Position numbers and translations under genes: made by a program. The notes below the pieces were generated by a model that was given only the letters and a program-made list of their open reading frames with translations, did not search any database and was not told the origin of the DNA. Shown here piece by piece: positions 18,753-27,831 of a stretch of 52,877 nucleotides of DNA (the first letter of the stretch is position 1; every line of letters begins with the position of its first letter). The DNA is from Methanobacteriota archaeon. GTDB taxonomy: Archaea; Halobacteriota; Methanomicrobia; Methanomicrobiales; Methanoculleaceae. Where the stretch lies: contig JASUSO010000004.1 in assembly GCA_030446015.1 (NCBI GenBank), positions 1 through 52,877 of the forward strand. Reading direction: 5' to 3'.

Positions 18753-19499
18753 TTATCGTACCACCGGCGACGCCGTCTCGTCGAAGGGGTTGCTCCGCAT
18801 CGCAAACGAGAAGAGGTATGGGTAGTTCCTCTGGAGGTACTCCATGTAGGCGAGCCATTCGCCGATGAGCCGGCTGTAGACCCGCTCGACGTCCCCCGCA
18901 AGGTGTTCGATGTCGCTTGCCGGGAGCCCGGCGAAATCTCCCCGGCGTTCGAGTTCTTCGGTCAGGTGGAAGACCGCCCGGAGGAGGTCGGTGAACGACT
19001 CGTGCTCCATGAGGACGGGGTTTTCGAGCAGACGGAGGAGGAACTCCCGCTGTTCTTTGAGGTACCGGCAGAGTTCCTGCAGGTCGGCGGCACCGACGGT
19101 GACCCGGCAGGTGTGGTGCCGGAGGCGGCCGCGCACCTCGGCGAACCGCTCCGGCGTCCAGGCGCTCGTCACGACGAGGTCGTGCCGGATCTCCGGGAGG
19201 TTCTGGTCACGGCCTGAGAGGATGGTGAGGAGCTCGGTGCCGACCTCCGAGAAGAAAGTGCCGATGACCATGTTCAGTTTCTCCAGCCGGTCGCGCTTTG
19301 CCCGGACGCTCAGGAGCTGGTTTAAGATGAGGGTGACCAGGAGGACGTTAATCGGGAGAAACCCGAGAGCGTTGAAGATATACTGGTAGATGTTCTCGGC
19401 GTCGCCGAGCAGGAGATACTTTACGCCGTAGATGACGACCGATGAAGCAACGAGGACGATCCCGAGCCTTACTTCCCAGGTCCTGAGGCTGAGGCGCAT
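18753..19499 (-). CDS. hypothetical membrane protein with cytoplasmic helical domain
   Basis: I do not recognise the family. The 248-residue protein has two N-terminal membrane helices (VLVASSVVIYGVKYLLL, then ALGFLPINVLLVTLILNQLL). A soluble, mostly helical domain of about 185 residues follows (RDRLEKLNMVIGTFFSEVG, ELCRYLKEQREFLLRLL, ERRGDFAGLPASDIEHL). The architecture is that of a membrane-anchored cytoplasmic domain, perhaps a sensor or scaffold; that is inference. The start at 19499 is taken just before the first membrane helix; the upstream frame overlaps the epimerase gene. It lies between the epimerase (upstream) and the oxidoreductase genes, all on the minus strand. Confidence 0.72.
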   Translation of the reverse strand: MRLSLRTWEVRLGIVLVASSVVIYGVKYLLLGDAENIYQYIFNALGFLPINVLLVTLILNQLLSVRAKRDRLEKLNMVIGTFFSEVGTELLTILSGRDQNLPEIRHDLVVTSAWTPERFAEVRGRLRHHTCRVTVGAADLQELCRYLKEQREFLLRLLENPVLMEHESFTDLLRAVFHLTEELERRGDFAGLPASDIEHLAGDVERVYSRLIGEWLAYMEYLQRNYPYLFSFAMRSNPFDETASPVVR

Positions 19500-19552
19500 G
19501 ATACGATCACGTATCCCCGGGGGAGAAATAAAGGTTGGGAACCGGGCACCCG

Positions 19553-20686
19553 CTAGACCCGCAGGCGTGACGAGCCCGGCGCTCTGATGGCTGCAGGAAC
19601 CTTCCGCCGCTCTGCAATCCCGGCCTCGACCCAGGTGAGGAGGTCGAGCAGGCCGGCCTCGAGGGGGACCTCCGGCTCGTAGCCGAGGACCTCCCGCGCG
19701 CGGCTGATGTCTGCAAAGCAGTGGCGGATATCGCCGATCCGGCTGACCCCCAGGATCTCCGGGGCGAGCTCCTGCCGCCCGGCCATCGTTGCAAGAAGGT
19801 CGGCGACGGTCCTGAACGTACAGGGGCGGCCACTTGCGATGTTGAACGTCCCGCCGGCGGCGCCGGGCGACTCGAGGGCCAGGCGGAAGGCACGCGCCGC
19901 GTCGTAGACGCTCACGAAGTCGCGCTGCTGGTAGCCGTCCTCGAAGAGGCGTATGGGAAAGCCCTGGAGCAGGCGGGACGCGTACTCGGTCAGCACGCCG
20001 GAATACGGGTTCGCGTACCCCTGGTGAGGGCCGTACACCGAAAAGAGCCGGAGAATGGTCGTGGGGATGCCGTATGACTCCCCGATCAGCCGACACATCT
20101 CTTCCTGGTCGTACTTGGAGAGGGCGTAGACCGAGAGCGGCGAGACCTCTTTCGTCTCCGGGGTCGGGAGGGGGTAGATCACCTCGCCGTCCGGGCTCCG
20201 CGGCTCCCACCCGCCCCGTGCCGTCTCCTCCGGGGAACGGCGGATCTTCGGGTAGACGGTGCCGTTGTACGAGCAGTAGAGCCCCTCTCCGTAGACGGCG
20301 CTGCTCGAGGCGACGATGAGTCGTTCGACCGGATGGTCGAGCAGCGCCTCGAGGAGAACAGCGGTTCCGGCGGTGTTGACGCTCATGTACTTCTCGATCT
20401 GGTACATGCTCGACCGGTCCCCGACGACCGCCGCCAGGTGGACGACGGCGTCGACTCCGTCGAGAGCCTCTTTGATCTGATGTGGGTCACGGATATCCCC
20501 GACGACGACCTCCGCCCGTCGGTCGAGGTGGTCGGGAAGGCGCCGCTCCGATCCGTGCACCTGCGGCATCAGGTTATCGAGGATACGGACCTGGTAGCCG
20601 TGCTGCAGCAGTTCGGTCGCGAGGTGCGACCCGATGAATCCCGCTCCCCCGGTGATGAGAACGGTCGGACTGGTATCCGTATGCAT
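19553..20686 (-). CDS. NAD-dependent epimerase/dehydratase (extended SDR)
   Basis: A 377-residue sugar-nucleotide epimerase/dehydratase of the extended SDR superfamily. The NAD-binding motif GGAGFIGSHL is at residues 13-22, the active-site serine region is VASSSAVYGEG, and the catalytic YxxxK is YALSKYDQE. The protein is longer than GalE because of an insertion after the serine motif (EGLYCSYNGTVYPKIRRSPE to the TPETKEVSP segment). The substrate is not readable; nucleotide-sugar supply for glycans or S-layer glycosylation is likely. A 9-bp hairpin (20689-20710) lies immediately before the start codon. Confidence 0.9.
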   Translation of the reverse strand: MHTDTSPTVLITGGAGFIGSHLATELLQHGYQVRILDNLMPQVHGSERRLPDHLDRRAEVVVGDIRDPHQIKEALDGVDAVVHLAAVVGDRSSMYQIEKYMSVNTAGTAVLLEALLDHPVERLIVASSSAVYGEGLYCSYNGTVYPKIRRSPEETARGGWEPRSPDGEVIYPLPTPETKEVSPLSVYALSKYDQEEMCRLIGESYGIPTTILRLFSVYGPHQGYANPYSGVLTEYASRLLQGFPIRLFEDGYQQRDFVSVYDAARAFRLALESPGAAGGTFNIASGRPCTFRTVADLLATMAGRQELAPEILGVSRIGDIRHCFADISRAREVLGYEPEVPLEAGLLDLLTWVEAGIAERRKVPAAIRAPGSSRLRV

Positions 20687-20688
20687 GG

Positions 20689-20710
20689 TGTATCAGGCAT
20701 CCCTGATGCA
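20689..20710 (-). promoter_or_regulatory. hairpin directly before the epimerase start codon
   Basis: TGTATCAGG and CCTGATGCA pair around a CATC loop (eight Watson-Crick pairs and one G-T). It ends two bases before the ATG at 20686. A TATA-like box (GTTTATATTTTG on the minus strand) lies near 20739-20750. The hairpin could mask translation or act as an operator. Confidence 0.5.
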
Positions 20711-20870
20711 CTCCTTGCATTAAATATTATCGCGGATACAAAATATAAACAAAAATAGTTTTTTAGGGGTATTTGTATCTTCCGAGGTTGTTTGACCTTC
20801 CCCGGTCCATCGTCAGGGACATGGTGTGCGGCCGGCGGGGAAGGTTGTTCATCTCTCGATACAAACTCTC

Positions 20871-22460
20871 TTACGAGTCGAGGATCGCCTCGGCAGCGTC
20901 CCGGTAAGCCCGCATCACGTACGGGATGCCGGAGACCGCTTCCGCCTCTTCGGTCAGGGCCATCAGGTCGTGGCGGCCGACCGTCTTGAGGCTGAAGTTC
21001 CGACTTCCGGCCATGATCTGCTGAAGCCCGGTTCTGAACTTCTGGGCGTAGGTGTAGATCCCGATTGCTCCGAGCGGGATCTCACCGATCCGGTCGGGGA
21101 ATCTCTCTTTGAGATCCTCGTAGCAGACGAAGATCTCCTCGGCGGTGCTGCCGTACTTTGCGACGCTCTTCGGGAGCTCGCCGGCAGCGAGCCACTTTGC
21201 GATGTTCTTCCCGACCATGCCGGGGATCATCAGAGCGCGGCCCATGCAGACCGCCTTGACGTACGGGCTTCCCATGGCAATCCCCTTGAAGACACTGGCC
21301 TCGTCCGCGAACCCGCCGGCGATGGCGATGTCCGGGACCCGTATGCCCCGCTGCCGGAGCCTCTCGGCGAACTGGTAGGCAAGCGACTCGATGTAGAATG
21401 TCGGAATGCCCCACTCGTTCATCATCGGCCAGGGGCTCATCCCCGTACCGCCGGGAGCACCGTCGATGGTGAGGAGGTCGATCTTCGCTTCGGCCCCGTA
21501 GCGGAGTGCCATCGCGAGTTCGACGGCCGAGTAGGCACCGGTCTTGAGGGTGACGCGCTTGAACCCGATCTCGCGGAGCCGGTCGACCTCATCGAGGAAG
21601 TCTTCCCGGGTGACGAAGCCGAGACGGGAGTGCCGCTCGAACTCCTTTAAGGCGCCGCCGTTGAAGGCCGCCCGCACCTCGTGAACCCCCGGGTCGGGGA
21701 GAACGATGTACCCGCGGCCTTTGAGCTGGTTCGCCCGTTCGAGGCTGCCGACCTTGATCTCGCCACCGATACACTTTGCTCCCTGGCCCCACTTCAGCTC
21801 GATCGTCTCCAGGTTGTGCTTCGAGGAGACGTACTCGGCGGTTCCGAGCCTCGTGTCCTCAACGTTCAGCTGCACCAGGAGCTCGCCGTACTTATCTTTG
21901 AACTTCCGGTAGGACTCGATCCGGCGATCCATCTCGGGCGACCTGGCGACCTTGCCGTCGTGATCGAGGACGAGTTCCGGGTCGACGCCGCAGACGTTCT
22001 CTCCGCAGACGAGCGTGATGCCGGCTATTGCCGCTCCGATCGCGAAGTGCTCCCAGTTCGCCCGGGCGATCTCGGTCGACCCGAGCGCCCCGGTGAAGAT
22101 CGGAACCCGCATCGGGACCTTGATCGTCCACCCGTACTCAGTCCGGGTATCGACGTCCGGGAAGACGGCGGTGTCGGGGTTGGCCTCGACGCCTTCCGGC
22201 AGCCCTTTTGCGCCCCGGGCATAGCCCTGGATGTTCAGGTGCGAGTAGTCGATCGGGTAGTCTTTATCAGCGCCGGCCGTGATCTCGCCGAACGGGCCGG
22301 GGTAGAGCACCTCCCTGCCCCGGAACGAGGAGAGCCAGATCTCGCAGGCCCCTTTGCATCCGTCGACGCACCGGCTGCATATGCCGGACATCGGAACGAC
22401 GTCCCGGGAGCGGTTGGCCGTACCTGTCGCATCGTTAGCGTTTGGTCTTCGCAGGTTCAT
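20871..22460 (-). CDS. glutamate synthase-like FMN-binding protein
   Basis: A 529-residue protein homologous to the FMN/glutamate-synthase domain of GltB, without the glutamine amidotransferase domain. The N-terminus has a CX2CX3CX3C cluster (C28, C31, C35, C39 in ICSRCVDGCKGACEIW), suggesting an Fe-S site. The barrel motif GAPGGTGMSPWPMMNEWGIP is clear, and KWGQGAKCIGGEI replaces the standard GQGAKPGxGG. Methanogens carry several such paralogues, some not involved in ammonia assimilation, so the substrate is uncertain. ATG 22460 has a GGTG ribosome site 6 bases upstream; the frame extends to a GTG at 22475. A good TATA box lies about 50 bases upstream. Confidence 0.85.
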   Translation of the reverse strand: MNLRRPNANDATGTANRSRDVVPMSGICSRCVDGCKGACEIWLSSFRGREVLYPGPFGEITAGADKDYPIDYSHLNIQGYARGAKGLPEGVEANPDTAVFPDVDTRTEYGWTIKVPMRVPIFTGALGSTEIARANWEHFAIGAAIAGITLVCGENVCGVDPELVLDHDGKVARSPEMDRRIESYRKFKDKYGELLVQLNVEDTRLGTAEYVSSKHNLETIELKWGQGAKCIGGEIKVGSLERANQLKGRGYIVLPDPGVHEVRAAFNGGALKEFERHSRLGFVTREDFLDEVDRLREIGFKRVTLKTGAYSAVELAMALRYGAEAKIDLLTIDGAPGGTGMSPWPMMNEWGIPTFYIESLAYQFAERLRQRGIRVPDIAIAGGFADEASVFKGIAMGSPYVKAVCMGRALMIPGMVGKNIAKWLAAGELPKSVAKYGSTAEEIFVCYEDLKERFPDRIGEIPLGAIGIYTYAQKFRTGLQQIMAGSRNFSLKTVGRHDLMALTEEAEAVSGIPYVMRAYRDAAEAILDS

Positions 22461-22501
22461 CGATTGCACCTTCACAAGTACGATAGAAAGTTCCTTCCTA
22501 C

Positions 22502-22512
22502 AGATATAAATG
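22502..22512 (-). promoter_or_regulatory. TATA box of the GltB-like gene
   Basis: On the minus strand the sequence ACAAAACATTTATATCTG shows an A-rich BRE-like flank and a TTTATATC box. It lies about 45-50 bases before the ATG at 22460, as expected for a short 5' leader. Confidence 0.6.
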
Positions 22513-22709
22513 TTTTGTACGCGCAGATCCGTTGTCCCTAAGCTCCGTCATGATCTCGTTCTTCCTGGCTCTGATTCCCTTTGTGCCGGTCGGGAGCCCC
22601 CGGCTCGCGCCTCCGGCCGGCGGCATCGGGGGCCATTTATACTCTCGTATCCGCGGCGTGCCGCGAGCGTGGCGAAAGGGTGAAATACGTTGATGTGCAT
22701 GAATGCTTT

Positions 22710-23180
22710 ATGAAGTTCAGGTTGCTATCAGTTCTGATTGTGCTCCTGCTCGCGTTCTCGGTCTCCGCCGCCTGTACCGGCACAGGTGAGCCGGCCAGCC
22801 CCACGGACCCCGAGGCGACGCCGACGATCGGGGAGACGCCCGCGGCCACGGCGACGCCGGTCTCGCTTACGCCCGGCCCGACGCAGACGGCGCCGCCGGG
22901 AAAGGAGGTTGACTTCCAGCTTACGGGCGGCTACCCCTCGCGGGTCACGAACGACCTGTACATCGCATTCAGCGGCGGGAAAGGTCAGGACTTCGTGACG
23001 AAGATCGATGTGCGCGTGACCAAGGCGACCGGGGAGGTCATCACCGACACCCTGCAGCCGATCCGCGGTGACGAGATCATCATTCACAACGCGAAGGGCG
23101 AGAACCGGGTTGAGATCAGCGTATCCTTCGTCACCGGAGGCACGTTCAAGGTCAAGGACCAGATCGTGGTTGTGCCCTGA
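22710..23180 (+). CDS. small secreted lipoprotein, Thr/Pro-rich linker
   Basis: A 156-residue exported protein. The signal peptide MKFRLLSVLIVLLLAFSVSA leads to a lipobox-like AACTGTG with the cysteine at residue 22, so membrane lipid anchoring is likely. A Thr/Pro/Ala-rich linker spans about residues 23-65 (TPGPTQTAPPG). A compact domain of about 85 residues follows (VDFQLTGGYPSRVTNDLYIA onward), apparently beta-rich. The architecture is common among methanogen surface lipoproteins; no function is known. ATG 22710 is the start that gives the signal peptide. A TATA-like box (ATTTATACT) is near 22634-22642. T-runs at 23188 and 23228 may terminate transcription. Confidence 0.82.
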   Translation: MKFRLLSVLIVLLLAFSVSAACTGTGEPASPTDPEATPTIGETPAATATPVSLTPGPTQTAPPGKEVDFQLTGGYPSRVTNDLYIAFSGGKGQDFVTKIDVRVTKATGEVITDTLQPIRGDEIIIHNAKGENRVEISVSFVTGGTFKVKDQIVVVP

Positions 23181-23265
23181 TCCAACCTTTTTTGATCGGC
23201 CCAACGTGCGTCCGGGCCATCTCTCTATTTTTTGAAAAGGAGGTTTTCGGGCGGTTTTTCCCGCC

Positions 23266-23946
23266 TTATGCTCTCGCCACTTCCCACCGTATCAAGAGGC
23301 CGTCGTCGAGCCGGACAGCCTCGATGATCCGCAGCCGGGGGAAGTCTTCCTCGCGGAGAAAACCGGCGCCGTCGGCTGGTGTTGGGGCATCCTTCCCGCC
23401 GATGACGATGTTGCCGACGAACGCCTGGAGTTCGTCGACGAGCCCCTGCTCGAAGAGTGTCCAGATCAGCGTCCCCCCGCCCTCGACCATCAGGCGCCGG
23501 ACACCCTGCCGGTGCAGGTCCTCAAGCAGCCCCCGGAGGTCGACGGCCTCTTTTCCGGTGACGATGACGTCGGCGTGCTGCCGGAGGGTCTCCACGGCTT
23601 GCTCTGGGGCCCTCTCTGAGACGGCGACGATGCGTCTCCCGCTCCCCTTGTGAAGGATATCCGCATCCGGCGGCGTCCTCCCCCGGCCGTCCACCACGAT
23701 ACGGATGGGGTTCTCGTCCTTTCCGGCCGCCCTCCGCTGCTCCCGGAGCTCGGGGGACTTGACGGTGAGCGACGGGTTGTCGGCGAGCACCGTTCCGATG
23801 CCGACCATGATGGCATCGCTCTCCGCTTTGATCCGATCGACCCGCAGGTAATCCTCGTTACCCGAGATCCTCACCTGTCGCCGCTCTCTCGTCGAGATCT
23901 TTCCGTCAGCGCTCATGGCAATGTTGACGAAGACAAACGGGCGCAT
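23266..23946 (-). CDS. 2,5-diamino-6-ribosylamino-4(3H)-pyrimidinone 5'-phosphate reductase
   Basis: The archaeal RibD C-terminal-type reductase (226 residues) that reduces the ribosyl side chain with NADPH in the riboflavin/FMN pathway, which also feeds F420 synthesis in methanogens. The family start MRPFVFVNIAMSADGKIST is visible. GIGTVLADNPSLTVK, NPIRIVVDGRGRTP and VEGGGTLIWTLFEQGLVDEL mark the substrate and NADPH sites. No deaminase domain is present, as expected in archaea. The start at 23946 matches the family. It is divergent from the histidine kinase. Confidence 0.93.
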   Translation of the reverse strand: MRPFVFVNIAMSADGKISTRERRQVRISGNEDYLRVDRIKAESDAIMVGIGTVLADNPSLTVKSPELREQRRAAGKDENPIRIVVDGRGRTPPDADILHKGSGRRIVAVSERAPEQAVETLRQHADVIVTGKEAVDLRGLLEDLHRQGVRRLMVEGGGTLIWTLFEQGLVDELQAFVGNIVIGGKDAPTPADGAGFLREEDFPRLRIIEAVRLDDGLLIRWEVARA

Positions 23947-24126
23947 AAAGTAGGGTTACACGCCGATATTCATATACGCTCTCCTGTTTGGCGATATTCG
24001 GCCCGTCGGAGTTTCTGCCGCCTCTCCTGTAGGGATTGAAGAATATTCGAGATTTGCCCAGAAAAGTCAAATAACTGCACTTATTTTCCGAAACATTATT
24101 GTTTATCGCGTGGACAATTCCGGATC

Positions 24127-24134
24127 GCTTATAT
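24127..24134 (+). promoter_or_regulatory. TATA box of the histidine kinase operon
   Basis: TTATATAC lies about 35 bases before the ATG at 24165. This supports that start and a very short leader, and argues against the longer frame beginning at a TTG at 24099. Confidence 0.6.
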
Positions 24135-24164
24135 ACATTCCACGGGATAACCTCTGTATTATCT

Positions 24165-25958
24165 ATGCCCCAGATCCGGAGCCTCCTGAGCGGATTTCAG
24201 CAGGACCTTTTTACCGGGACGGACCTCACCAAGATGATCGTGGTGATCTCGTTCTCGGCGGTCTCGCTCATGCTCACAGCGGCAACGTCGATGAACGCTC
24301 AGTTCTTCTTTCCTCTGACATACTGCATCCCGATACTTTTTGTTGCTCTCTGGTTCCCGAGGCAGGCGTTTAAGGTGACAGCGCTTCTCGTTGCCGGGTT
24401 CGTGTTCATCCGGACGTACCTCGCGACGCTCGGCTTCGCCGTCGACTTCGTGATGACGGGGCTGCACACGATGATCTTCTTATGGGTCTTCGGGGCCACG
24501 ACGCTCTTTTCGCAGGACTCTCACCTGACCGCCTCCCGGTGCAGGCAGATCTTCGGGGATACCCGGCATGCAAGGTTCCTCTGCGATCCTGCGACCCTCC
24601 GCGTTGTCTGCGCCAGCAGAAAGTGTGCCGATATGCTCGGTTATGCCCCCCGGGAACTCATCGGCATCCCGGCGGAGGCGTTCTGGGCGGACGAAGCCGG
24701 CAAAACATGGTTCATCGAGGAGATGATGCGGGAAGGCTACGTCGGAAACGCGGAGATGACGTTTCGCGGGCACAACGGCGAAGCGAGGAGAGTCCTCCTC
24801 TCCTGCAGGCTGCTTCCCCTCGATAACCTCTTCGAATGCACGATCGTGGACACCGGCGGGCTTCTGAGCGAGAACGACGCGCTCATTCGGTCTAATGGGC
24901 GGCTGATGGATCTCATCCAGCAGACGAATGATGTCTTCTTCATGCAGGATGCCGCTGGCCACATCCTGCACTTCGCCTGGGCTCGTGCGTCCGAGTATGG
25001 GTTCTCTCCTGAAGATCTCGTTGGGAAGAACGTGGACGCGTTCCTGCCCGGCGACCTTGCCGCGCAGAATAGGAAGCAGATCCAGAAGGTTATCGAAGAG
25101 CAGAAGAGCGCCAGTTACGACTTCGACATTGAGATTAAAGGCTCCCGGCATACCTTCTCTGTCACACTCGCCCCATACAACGGGGCGGACGGTGCGTTCA
25201 CCGGCGTCGTGGGGTCGGCACGGGACACCACGGAGGTGCGGTGTCAGAGCCTTGCATGCAGGCAGCTCTCCTGGGAAGTCGGACAGTGGAAGGGGCTCGT
25301 CACGAAGCTCGCCCACGAACTGCGCACCCCGCTGCAGCCGCTCGCCGGCTATCTCCGGCTGATCGTCGAGGATCCAGGGTATTACGGCATCACGAAGGAT
25401 ACGGAGAAGATCCTTCGGACCTGCCTTGCGTGCGTCGAGCAGGAGATAGGGGTGGTGGAGCGGGCGGTCGAGCTCAGTCTGGTCACGATGGACTACGTCG
25501 ATCTGACCATCCGGGAGATAGGGCTCCGCGAACTCGTCGACACCGCCATCTCTGAAGGCAAATACGGACAAGATGCCCAGATCTGCAACGAAATCCCTGA
25601 AAACGTCCATATTATGGGTGACCCCGACCGGCTTTCCATGGCGATCGCCGCTCTGATATCGAATGCCGTTAAGTATAATGAACCGCCAGTGAACGTATGG
25701 ATCCGGTATACGGGATCAAATGAGAATCATTATATAATGGTGTGTGATAATGGCATCGGTATCCCCAGGGACATCATCAAATCGATCTTTGAGCCGTTCT
25801 ACATAGGAGATGCGAAGCGGGCCTCTGAAGGCGGCAGCACCGGCCTCGGCCTCACGATCGCGAACAAGTATGTCCGATTGCATGGGGGAGATATTACGGT
25901 GACAAGTGAGGTGGGAGAAGGAAGCACCTTCACTATCAGGATACCAAGGGAGGTATGA
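24165..25958 (+). CDS. membrane PAS-domain histidine kinase
   Basis: A 597-residue sensor kinase. About four membrane helices lie in residues 25-120 (MIVVISFSAVSLMLTA, VTALLVAGFVFIRTYLATLG). Two PAS-like domains follow (about 140-240 and 250-365; NDVFFMQDAAGHILHFAWAR in the second). The HisKA helix carries the phospho-acceptor in KLAHELRTPLQP, and the ATPase has N box ALISNAVKYNEP, G1 DNGIGIP and G2 GGSTGLGLTIANKY. The stimulus is unknown; membrane location suggests an envelope or small-molecule signal. It overlaps the response regulator by 4 bases. Confidence 0.93.
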   Translation: MPQIRSLLSGFQQDLFTGTDLTKMIVVISFSAVSLMLTAATSMNAQFFFPLTYCIPILFVALWFPRQAFKVTALLVAGFVFIRTYLATLGFAVDFVMTGLHTMIFLWVFGATTLFSQDSHLTASRCRQIFGDTRHARFLCDPATLRVVCASRKCADMLGYAPRELIGIPAEAFWADEAGKTWFIEEMMREGYVGNAEMTFRGHNGEARRVLLSCRLLPLDNLFECTIVDTGGLLSENDALIRSNGRLMDLIQQTNDVFFMQDAAGHILHFAWARASEYGFSPEDLVGKNVDAFLPGDLAAQNRKQIQKVIEEQKSASYDFDIEIKGSRHTFSVTLAPYNGADGAFTGVVGSARDTTEVRCQSLACRQLSWEVGQWKGLVTKLAHELRTPLQPLAGYLRLIVEDPGYYGITKDTEKILRTCLACVEQEIGVVERAVELSLVTMDYVDLTIREIGLRELVDTAISEGKYGQDAQICNEIPENVHIMGDPDRLSMAIAALISNAVKYNEPPVNVWIRYTGSNENHYIMVCDNGIGIPRDIIKSIFEPFYIGDAKRASEGGSTGLGLTIANKYVRLHGGDITVTSEVGEGSTFTIRIPREV

Positions 25959-26386
25959 GTTTGGGAAACAAGATCATGGTCGTCGACGACGACCTGCCGA
26001 CGCTTGAAGTCATGGAGTTGTTGCTCAAGAAGATCAACTGGGAACCGCTCCTGGTTCATAATGGATGGGATGCGTTGCGGGCAATCAAGAAAGAGAAACC
26101 CGCGCTCATTATTCTCGATGTGATGATGTCTCCCATAGACGGATGGCAGTTCCTGGAGGAACTGAAACGAAATGACGAATATCGGGATATTCCGGTCCTG
26201 CTCTTCACCGCAAAGCATGTCTGGCCGGAGGAGTATTCGCGATACGCGAATGATATCGTCGGCGTCCTGGAAAAGCCCATCTCTCTTGCCGAGTTGAAGG
26301 CTGCCCTGGAGAGGGCCCTTCCCCGGGACGCCTCTTCTCGCACGGACGACGACGCTCGTCGGACCCTGCCGATCAAGAGCGGGTGA
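25955..26386 (+). CDS. response regulator receiver protein
   Basis: A 143-residue single receiver domain, the likely phosphorylation partner of the kinase it overlaps by 4 bases. The acidic pair is in MVVDDDLP, the phosphorylated Asp is in LIILDVMMSP, and the conserved Thr and Lys are in LLFTAKH and LEKPIS. There is no DNA-binding or output domain, so it signals by protein contact. The C-terminus is a short polar tail of about 25 residues. This is the common archaeal arrangement of a kinase with a stand-alone receiver. Confidence 0.94.
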   Translation: MSLGNKIMVVDDDLPTLEVMELLLKKINWEPLLVHNGWDALRAIKKEKPALIILDVMMSPIDGWQFLEELKRNDEYRDIPVLLFTAKHVWPEEYSRYANDIVGVLEKPISLAELKAALERALPRDASSRTDDDARRTLPIKSG

Positions 26387-26489
26387 CCCCGTTTAGCACG
26401 CATCTCCGCGTCATCCTCCCGGGTTCGCCTGTCTTCCACCGAAAGGCATTTTATCGGTTGAGTGCGTATTGCCGGGTAGTGTTCCTCTT

Positions 26490-27818
26490 ATGATCGTTAC
26501 GGATCTCCCCGGGTATCCCTCTCTTCGGGAATACCAGCGGATCGTGGGCACGAAGCAGTTCTCGGCGATCGAGGAACTTGCCGGGCGCCTCTCCGGCCTC
26601 AAGATCCAGGAGATCAACTCGACCCGATACGGCGGGGGCGTCTCGGAGATCCTGATCTCGTACGTCCCGTTCCTCAACGCGCTCGGCCTCGAGACGACCT
26701 GGAGCATCATGGAGGCCGAGCCGGCGTTCTTCGACGTGACAAAGACGCTCCACAACTTCCTTCAGGGTCGAGGAGGCGGGTTCTCGCCGGCAATGATCGA
26801 GACCTACTGGGAGGCTCAGCGGCAGAACGAAGGGCTGATTGAGGATGATGCCGACGTCGTGACCATCCACGACCCTCAGCCGCTCGGCCTCGTCGAGTTC
26901 CTGACTGACCGCGAACTCGAGCGCAAACGGCTGCTCTGGCGGTGCCACGTCCAGCTGGAGACGGTGCCCACCGCGACCGTCGGGAGTATCGGTAACATCC
27001 TGCGCAGGCTGGTCGAGAAGTATCACGCCGGCATATTCTCAAGTTTCCAGTACCTCCCCCTCTGGGACGTGCCGAGTTTCATCATCCCGCCGTTCATCGA
27101 CCCCTTATCCGAGAAGAACCGCGACCTCCCCGCATCCGAGATCGATGCGACCCTCGCGAAGTACGGCATCGACCCGGAGAAGCCGATCGTCACCCAGGTC
27201 TCCCGGTACGACGTCTTCAAAGACCCGGTCGGCGTCATCCAGGCGTTCAAGATGGTCCGCCGAAAGATTCCCTGCCAGCTCGTCCTCGTCGGCGGGCGGG
27301 CGTGCGACGACCCGGAGTGCTTCATTGTCCTGCGCGAGGTTCGCGAGACGGCCGAGGACGATCCCGATATCCATATCCTCGATCTCCCGCCGGACAGCCA
27401 CCGCGAGATCAACGCGATCCAGCGGGCGTCGGACGTGATCGTCCAGAAGTCCATCAAAGAGGGGTTCGGGTTGACAGTGACCGAGGCGCTCTGGAAAGAG
27501 AAGCCGGTCGTCGCCGGGAGCGTCGGCGGCATACCGCTCCAGGTCCGCGACGGCTGGAACGGCTACCTGGTCTCGACGATCCAGGAGACCGCCGACCGGA
27601 TTCTCCATCTTCTCCGGCACCCGGAACTGGCCCGCGAGATGGGCGCACGGGGGAGGGAGTTCGTGCGGGAGTACTACCTCCTCACCCGGGGTGTGCAGGA
27701 CCACCTCGCCGCCATCGACCAGGTGGTCAATGGCAGGATCACCGCCCGGGACAGTGTCATCTGCTATCACCCTCAGGTGGTGACGTCCCGGATGGCCGAA
27801 TGCGCGGTCCGGCAGTGA
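26490..27818 (+). CDS. GT4 glycosyltransferase, trehalose synthase TreT-like
   Basis: A 442-residue retaining glycosyltransferase resembling TreT, which makes trehalose from a nucleoside-diphosphate glucose and glucose. Family features are EINSTRYGGGVSEILISYVP near residue 42, WRCHVQLE, PPFIDPLSEKN, and the C-terminal donor-binding stretch VQKSIKEGFGLTVTEALWK with VAGSVGGIPLQV. Trehalose is a common compatible solute, so osmoprotection is a plausible role. ATG 26490 is preferred to an upstream TTG (26469) because MIVTDLPGYPSLREY matches where similarity should begin. It is convergent with hsp20 and 13 bases from it. Confidence 0.85.
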   Translation: MIVTDLPGYPSLREYQRIVGTKQFSAIEELAGRLSGLKIQEINSTRYGGGVSEILISYVPFLNALGLETTWSIMEAEPAFFDVTKTLHNFLQGRGGGFSPAMIETYWEAQRQNEGLIEDDADVVTIHDPQPLGLVEFLTDRELERKRLLWRCHVQLETVPTATVGSIGNILRRLVEKYHAGIFSSFQYLPLWDVPSFIIPPFIDPLSEKNRDLPASEIDATLAKYGIDPEKPIVTQVSRYDVFKDPVGVIQAFKMVRRKIPCQLVLVGGRACDDPECFIVLREVRETAEDDPDIHILDLPPDSHREINAIQRASDVIVQKSIKEGFGLTVTEALWKEKPVVAGSVGGIPLQVRDGWNGYLVSTIQETADRILHLLRHPELAREMGARGREFVREYYLLTRGVQDHLAAIDQVVNGRITARDSVICYHPQVVTSRMAECAVRQ

Positions 27819-27831
27819 GCCCTGCTCCCCG

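Noticed and set aside
24480-25610. Open frame of about 376 codons antisense to the histidine kinase
   Set aside because: Opposite a gene with complete kinase motifs; the product has no recognisable domain.
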